Below are positions 59,149-64,000 of a stretch of DNA of 64,000 nucleotides, piece after piece. The stretch spans positions 1-64,000 of the forward strand of contig MHBL01000433.1 of NCBI GenBank assembly GCA_001803235.1, read 5' to 3'. The notes beneath the pieces are model-generated. The model was given only the letters and a program-made list of their open reading frames with translations. It was not told the origin of the DNA and did not search any database. Source of the stretch: Lentisphaerae bacterium RIFOXYA12_64_32 (GTDB lineage: Bacteria > Verrucomicrobiota > Lentisphaeria > Oligosphaerales > YB12-FULL-65-16). The position numbers and the translations under genes were made by a program. The number at the start of each line of letters is the position of its first letter. The first letter of the stretch is position 1.

Positions 59149-61455
59149 ATGAGAACACTGCGAGTGCTCGGGAGTGTGTTGCTGCTGGCGCCGTCGATGG
59201 CCTGGGCGACGGGCGTGCTGTTGCCCAAGGATACGAGCTTGCCGGCGCTCGGGATTCGGCACCAGCGGGTCGACATCAACATCCGGGACGGTGTCGCCAA
59301 CGTGCGCGTCGACCAGGTATTCTTCAACAGCACGGACCGCGACCTGGAGGCGGTGTACGTGTTCCCGCTGCCCGAGGACGCGAGTATTTCGGACTTCGCC
59401 ATGACCATCAACGGCAAGCGCGTCAGCGGCGAACTGCTGCCAAAGGAGAAGGCGCGCAGCATCTACCAGGACATTGTCCGGCGCATGCGCGACCCGGGCC
59501 TGCTCGAGTACATCGGCGGCGCGCTGTTCCAGGTCAGCGTCTACCCGGTACAGAAGCGCAGCGACCAGCGTATCGAGATCGCCTACTCGCACACGCTGCA
59601 GTACGACGCCGGGTTGTACCGATTCGTGTTTCCGCTGCGCACCGGCGACGAAGCGTCGCGGACGCTGGAGGACTTCACCGTGCGCGTCGGCCTCAACTCG
59701 ACCGTGCCCATCCGCACGCTGTACTCACCGTCGCACGATGTCGGGATCAGCCGCAAGGGTGACCACGAGGCAGTGATCGGGTTCGAGGAGAACAAGTCGC
59801 TGCTGAACCGGGATTTCGTGCTCTACTACGGCGTGTCCGAGAAGGAGTTCGGCATCAATCTGCTCGCACACGCGCCCAAGGGCGAGGACGGATTCTTCCT
59901 GCTCATGCTCGCGCCCACGGCGGACCCGGCACTGGGCAAGGTCATGGACAAGGACATCACGTTTGTCATCGACACCTCCGGCAGCATGGCGGGCGACAAG
60001 ATTCAGCAGGCCCGGAACGCCCTCGACTACTGCATTCGCAAACTGAACCCCGGCGACCGGTTCAACATCGTACGGTTCAGTACCGACGTTGAGCCGCTGA
60101 GCTCCGAGCTGTTGCCGGCGGACGCAACCGGCCGCAACCGCGCCTTGGAGTTCGTGAAGAAGCTGGAGGCGCGCGGTGGCACGGACATCAACGGTGCACT
60201 GACGCAGGCGCTCGGCGTAAAGACGGACGGCAAGCGTCCCTACCTGGTGGCGTTCCTGACCGACGGCATGCCGACGGTCGGCACCACGGACAACGCCACG
60301 ATCCTGGGCAACCTGGTCAAAGGCCGGCAGGATGACACGCGTATCTTCGTGTTCGGCGTTGGCAACGATGTGAACAGCCACCTGCTCGACCAGGTGGCCG
60401 GGAACACCGGCGCCATGGCCATGTACGTTGCGCCGGGCGAGAACATCGAGACGGCGGTGTCCTCCTTCTACGACAAAGTCAGCCACCCGGTGCTCGCCCG
60501 GCCCGAACTCGTCATCGACAAAGTCCAGTGCCGCGACGTGTACCCGAAAGCGCTGCCCGATCTGTTCTGCGGTGGCCAGGTGCGCGTGTTCGGCCGCTAC
60601 CATGGCAGCGGCCACGTCGCCGTGCGCCTGACCGGGCTGGTGAACGGCGAGAAGCGCGAATTCGTCTACGAAGGCACCTTCCCCGAAGAGAGCCGCGACA
60701 ACGATTTCATCCCGCGGTTGTGGGCCACGCGCAAGGTCGGGTACCTGCTGGACGAAATCCGGCTGCACGGCGAGAATGCCGAGCTCAAGGACGAAGTCGT
60801 CCGCCTCAGCCGCGAGTACGGCATCATGACGCCGTACACCTCGTACCTGGTCGTGGAGGACGACAAGCAAGTGGTCCGTGCCGACAACGGGGGTCCGCAA
60901 CCACAGGTGATGCCGGCACCGGCGCCCACACGTTGGTTGCTGGGCGCGCGGCGCAGCGAGGAAGCTAGGGGGAAGGAACTGGCGGGCGGCCTGAGGAAGG
61001 CGCGCGGCGCATATGGCGGCGCGGTCGCGCACGATGCAGAGGTGGCCCCGGCCGTGATCCCGATGGAGGCGAAGGCGGAACCTGAGTTGGCCGTCGCTGC
61101 CGGGAAGCCAGCGACCGAGGCAAGGATTCTCAGCGCGCAGGCCCAGTCCCAGATGAAGCAGCAGGAAGGTGCGGCGGCGATTGCCGTCAGTGAGGCCATC
61201 TCGGACTACAAGGAAACGGACCGGGTCGCCCAGGCCGCCGCGGAGCGCCACATCGGCACGCGCACCTTCTATCTCTTGAACGGCGTCTGGGTCGACCGCG
61301 CCTTCAACAAGAAGATGGAGATGAAGAAGTTCGCCTACGCCAGCGACGAGTATTTCAAGTTCGTTGAGGCGCACCCCGAGCTGCGGCCCTGCTTCGCACT
61401 GGGCGTGAAGGTCATCATCTGTCTGGACGAGAAGACCGCCGTGGTGGTGGAGTGA
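59149..61455 (+). CDS. VIT and von Willebrand factor A domain protein, secreted
   Basis: 768 residues with a signal peptide (MRTLRVLGSVLLLAPSMAWA). Residues about 35-160 form a VIT (vault/inter-alpha-trypsin) domain with VDQVFFNSTDRDLEAVYVFP and LPKEKARSIYQDIVRR. Residues about 270-450 form a VWA domain with an intact metal-binding site: DTSGSMAGD, then Thr in GGTDINGAL and Asp in FLTDGMPTVG. The C-terminal region continues with the SREYGIMTPYTSYLV motif common to VIT-VWA proteins, followed by a low-complexity, Ala/Glu-rich stretch. Probably an extracytoplasmic adhesion protein. An upstream run of TCACTGAG repeats (59082-59120) lies before the start. Confidence 0.88.
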   Translation: MRTLRVLGSVLLLAPSMAWATGVLLPKDTSLPALGIRHQRVDINIRDGVANVRVDQVFFNSTDRDLEAVYVFPLPEDASISDFAMTINGKRVSGELLPKEKARSIYQDIVRRMRDPGLLEYIGGALFQVSVYPVQKRSDQRIEIAYSHTLQYDAGLYRFVFPLRTGDEASRTLEDFTVRVGLNSTVPIRTLYSPSHDVGISRKGDHEAVIGFEENKSLLNRDFVLYYGVSEKEFGINLLAHAPKGEDGFFLLMLAPTADPALGKVMDKDITFVIDTSGSMAGDKIQQARNALDYCIRKLNPGDRFNIVRFSTDVEPLSSELLPADATGRNRALEFVKKLEARGGTDINGALTQALGVKTDGKRPYLVAFLTDGMPTVGTTDNATILGNLVKGRQDDTRIFVFGVGNDVNSHLLDQVAGNTGAMAMYVAPGENIETAVSSFYDKVSHPVLARPELVIDKVQCRDVYPKALPDLFCGGQVRVFGRYHGSGHVAVRLTGLVNGEKREFVYEGTFPEESRDNDFIPRLWATRKVGYLLDEIRLHGENAELKDEVVRLSREYGIMTPYTSYLVVEDDKQVVRADNGGPQPQVMPAPAPTRWLLGARRSEEARGKELAGGLRKARGAYGGAVAHDAEVAPAVIPMEAKAEPELAVAAGKPATEARILSAQAQSQMKQQEGAAAIAVSEAISDYKETDRVAQAAAERHIGTRTFYLLNGVWVDRAFNKKMEMKKFAYASDEYFKFVEAHPELRPCFALGVKVIICLDEKTAVVVE

Positions 61456-61548
61456 GGCTCTGGACGGGTTTCAGTGTTCGGTGTTCAGTGTTCAGATGTG
61501 AGGCAGCTCCGGATAGCGGACCACCCGGTGATCTCGAAGTCAAACACG

Positions 61549-61638
61549 CGTCACCGCGCCCAGACCGCCTGAAGGCGGCACTACGAACCTGGGACGGCGA
61601 CAGGCTTGTAGTTCCGCGTTCACGCGGTCTGGGTGACA
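61549..61638. repeat. Inverted repeat of CAGACCGCCTGAAGGCGG type
   Basis: The left arm CAGACCGCCTGAAGGCGGCA then CTACGAACCTG is inverted at right as CTTGTAGTTCCGCGTTCACG then CGGTCTGGGTGAC. It fills part of the 313-bp gap between two convergent genes; nothing else is seen there. Confidence 0.6.
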
Positions 61639-61768
61639 TGTCGCCTGCCGGGTTGGCGGCGGTGGAAACCGAGGTGAAGTGTCATCGTGTGTAGCTGCCC
61701 CACCCGTCCCCGTAGCCCGCGTCACGCCTCCCCCCCCGACACTCGTCACCCGCCCCTGGCCGCGGCCC

Positions 61769-62314
61769 TCACTCGCCGCCCTTGGCACGGGCCAGGCGTG
61801 CGGCCTGGTGGTCGTAGACCAACCACACAACCCAGGCGTCGTCACCGCCGCGGGTGCGGCGGCCGGCCACCCACACGCAACCGTCGCCGATGAACGCCTG
61901 CTCCGGGGTGCAGATGCCCGACAGGAACGGGTCTTCCGCGGCGGGCAGTGAGCCACGCCCGACCCTGAACGTCACCATGACTCTTTCGAAATCCAGCGGT
62001 TCAGTCGAGATGCGACTGCGGAAATCGTTGCTGTCGATAAACTTGTCCATCCGGTCCAGCGGGATGGTCAGGGTCACCCAGGACATGCGCTCCGTCTCCA
62101 GGCGGAAATACCCCTCCACGTCACGAGCGCCAGAGAAATCTATCGGGACGAAGCGTTCGACATCCTGGCGATCGCTGTAAGCCAGAGGGCTTTCGGTTTT
62201 TCCGGCCGAGAAATGGAACAAGAGCAGCGCCAGGACCACGATGGCACCCGTAATCCCAAGCCATTTGCCGTGGACTGCGAACCAGTTCTGCGCGCTCTGC
62301 TCGCCGGTGCTCAA
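61769..62314 (-). CDS. Small membrane protein of unknown function
   Basis: 181 residues with one N-terminal TM helix (WLGITGAIVVLALLLFHFSA) and an external alpha/beta part (YFRLETERMSWVTLTIPLDR, EPLDFERVMVTFRVGRG, then AFIGDGCVWVAGRR). The start is taken as TTG 62314 because AGGAGGT lies 8 nt upstream and no ATG/GTG fits; the open frame continues upstream but runs into a family D repeat. A second open frame ending QQEVIEF overlaps this start, perhaps the end of a broken upstream gene. No family recognised. Confidence 0.5.
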   Translation of the reverse strand: MSTGEQSAQNWFAVHGKWLGITGAIVVLALLLFHFSAGKTESPLAYSDRQDVERFVPIDFSGARDVEGYFRLETERMSWVTLTIPLDRMDKFIDSNDFRSRISTEPLDFERVMVTFRVGRGSLPAAEDPFLSGICTPEQAFIGDGCVWVAGRRTRGGDDAWVVWLVYDHQAARLARAKGGE

Positions 62315-62562
62315 AACTCGATGACCTCCTGTTGGCGCCTGTCCTCGTACAGCCAGCCGCCATTGCAGACGTGTGGCAGCCTGCACTGGCCGTCGCTCCT
62401 GCCCAGTCGGCGGGAGACTCAGAGTGCCTCCATCCAAGAGCAATGTACCGACCCGGCCCGGTTTCGGCAAGTGCAAACCCACTTCCCGCCAAACGTTGAG
62501 TTGGTTTGGGTCAATCGCGGGGGGCGCGGGCAATGCCACCCAGGTTCTCGTCGACGGCACCC

Positions 62563-62736
62563 TATGGAGTGCGGCGGCAAGTCCGCCACGGGCGGCGCGA
62601 CACCGCTTTGGCTGAGGCGCATTGCCCGCGCAACGTACTCCAGCCAAAGCGGCGTCGCCGGGCGCTGACTTGGTCAGCCCTGAGCAAGCGTAGCGCGTCG
62701 AAGGGCTCACTCGCCCTCTGCCGCCGCACTCCACAT
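62563..62736. repeat. Family D inverted-repeat element, copy 2
   Basis: Left end TATGGAGTGCGGCGGCAAGT and right end CTCTGCCGCCGCACTCCACA with T are inverse copies. Its right end matches the left end of 11611-11811. It contains CCAGCCAAAGCGGCGTCGCC inverse to CGACACCGCTTTGGCTGAGG. The remaining 62737-63231 contains no supported gene. Confidence 0.75.
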
Positions 62737-63231
62737 GCCGCTGTCGATAGCCACGATTCGCCGCGGTACCGACGCGTTTGTTAAGTGCATTGAACACGCA
62801 GCACCGGAGAACCTTGGCAGCATTGGGGGCGCGGACCCCGCTTTCTCCCGGCGGACTGTTGAAAAAGCATCCCCGGTTCGCGTCTATTGTGCAACGGTTC
62901 CCGTCGAGAAGACGGATTGCCGGTTGACGACAAACCGAGTATGATAAACGGGACGCACATCCGTGACGGACGCAGGTCCAGGGGAATCCGGGTCAAGGGC
63001 AGAGCGTCGTGACGAGAGCGTCCGCCCGCGACGCCCCCTGACCACTCTTGGCTCGCGGCATACCGCCACGCCACGGGAAGGCAGCCGGCGAGACGCCGGC
63101 GCTCCAGGGACATCGCGTACTGAGGTGGCGTTGCGCCGAGTAAGTCGACGGCCCCTGAAGGCGGAACTTCGGGAACCCGTCGCGTCGCCGGTCCGGGCGA
63201 ACGGATCCGGAACAACAGCAGGAGAAGCACC

Positions 63232-64000
63232 ATGAGCCGAACTCACACCGCCATGTTGATTGCCATGCTGACCATCGGGTTGGCCACCGCCGCGCATGCC
63301 GGCCAGGCGGAGGACCGCCAGAAGGCGACCAAGCTGTACCAGGACGGCAACTACCAGGAGGCGCACGACCTGTTCCGCACGTTGGCGCTGGCGCCGGACG
63401 ACGACCCCGCCCAGGTCGGCAACGACCTCAACATGGCCGTCACCTGCCTGTGCAATCTTAACCGCATCAACGAGATGGACGCACTGCGCGAGGGTGTGAT
63501 CGAGGTGCACGCGAAGAACTGGCAGCTCCTGCGCACCGCGGCGCAGAACTATCTCGGCCAACAGCATTTCGGGTTCACGATCGCCGGCAAGTTCGAGCGC
63601 GGCCAGCACCGCGGCGGCGGCAAGATGTCGAATGCCGAGGAGCGCGACCGTGTCCGTGCCCTGCAGCTCTATGTGATGGCATTGCCGCTGGTCGCCAAGG
63701 ACCCGAACCGCGGCAGTACCGGGTACTTCTACCTCGAGTTCGCCAACGCGTTCCTGTCGAACCGCGGCTACACCGAGGCGTGGCGGCTGCAGGCGACGAC
63801 CGACCTGGCGACACTCCCCGACTACGACGAAGGCTACGGCATGTACTACTACGGCGGCGGTCAGGTGCGCGGCGCGCCGGTCGACGAGGACGGCAACCCT
63901 GTCTTCCACAGGATCCCGAAGAGCTTCGAGGACGCCGGGTCTGACGGCGAGCGCTGGCGCTGGCTGCTGATGCAGGCCGCGGAGACGGATGCCAGGCTGC
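63232..64000 (+). CDS. Alpha-2-macroglobulin-like protein, N-terminal part (runs off the window)
   Basis: An open frame to the window end. ATG 63232 has AGGAGAAG 6 nt upstream and a signal peptide (MSRTHTAMLIAMLTIGLATA, cleavage near AHA-GQ). Mature residues start with a TPR-like segment (KATKLYQDGNYQEAHDLFR), followed by the pattern seen in large bacterial alpha-2-macroglobulins of PVC and related bacteria: FERGQHRGGGKMSNAEERD, RVRALQLYVMALPLV and GAPVDEDGNPVFHRIPKSFE with SDGERWRWLLMQA. Such proteins are about 2000 residues and trap proteases at the cell surface. The thioester region would lie beyond the window, so identification rests on the N-terminus only. Confidence 0.6.
   Translation, partial: MSRTHTAMLIAMLTIGLATAAHAGQAEDRQKATKLYQDGNYQEAHDLFRTLALAPDDDPAQVGNDLNMAVTCLCNLNRINEMDALREGVIEVHAKNWQLLRTAAQNYLGQQHFGFTIAGKFERGQHRGGGKMSNAEERDRVRALQLYVMALPLVAKDPNRGSTGYFYLEFANAFLSNRGYTEAWRLQATTDLATLPDYDEGYGMYYYGGGQVRGAPVDEDGNPVFHRIPKSFEDAGSDGERWRWLLMQAAETDARL

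Noticed and set aside
1..64000. tRNA, rRNA and riboswitch genes
   Set aside because: No cloverleaf-type conserved stretches or rRNA-like sequence were noticed; a covariance-model scan would be the decisive test.

Overview
This is a GC-rich bacterial chromosome segment with long interspersed non-coding stretches. Three genes carry the prepilin-like leader FTLIELLVVIAIIAILAS together with DUF1559/H-X9-DG-type features. They sit among uroporphyrinogen-decarboxylase-like methyltransferase relatives, secreted right-handed beta-helix proteins, GH42 and DUF6259 glycosidase-like proteins, ceramidase-like enzymes and an alpha-2-macroglobulin-like start. That mix suggests a member of the PVC superphylum, most likely Lentisphaerota or a close relative. 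This is an inference from gene content only. No rRNA, tRNA or CRISPR array was seen.

Layout. 0-8 kb: a LacI-type regulator fragment, a Gfo/Idh dehydrogenase, a PIN/UPF0175 toxin-antitoxin pair, and a minus-strand catabolic operon (MFS transporter, sugar-isomerase remnant, URO-D-like protein, ceramidase-like hydrolase). 8-17.5 kb: a receiver-PilZ protein, two tandem pilin-like proteins, a homocysteine methyltransferase, a zinc alcohol dehydrogenase, a large beta-helix protein and a second URO-D-like protein. 17.5-31.7 kb: a large protein with a secretin-N0-like segment, a broken pterin-binding gene, lipA, a SGNH-hydrolase/acyl-CoA-ligase fusion, a DUF6259 protein with an IclR regulator, and a GH42 beside a truncated AraC regulator. 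31.7-38 kb: a transmembrane Ser/Thr kinase with a LamG-type exterior, then a run of small membrane and lipoprotein genes. 38-49.7 kb: an apparent defence island, with an AAA ATPase plus subtilisin pair resembling IetAS, a two-gene P-loop ATPase cassette (one gene with a recent TPR array), a helicase-like remnant, and large direct repeats around the cassette. 49.7-64 kb: a second beta-helix protein, a second ceramidase-like protein, a third pilin-like protein, a sulfite-reductase-like iron-sulfur protein, an ARPP-1/DUF6569-like protein, a VIT/VWA protein, a small membrane protein and the start of an alpha-2-macroglobulin-like protein.

The most distinctive feature is the density and variety of short non-coding elements with terminal inverted repeats. 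More than ten families occur. Two families (B and I here) show three perfect 9-bp target-site duplications that can be read directly. One element sits inside another, several abut or truncate genes, one provides a stop codon, and one lies inside lipA as an in-frame insertion. The window therefore looks like a genome being reshaped by non-autonomous (MITE-like) elements, with a string of decayed genes beside them: LacI, sugar isomerase, pterin-binding enzyme, VapB-like antitoxin, AraC, helicase and a secreted protein. No transposase that could mobilise them is visible in the window.
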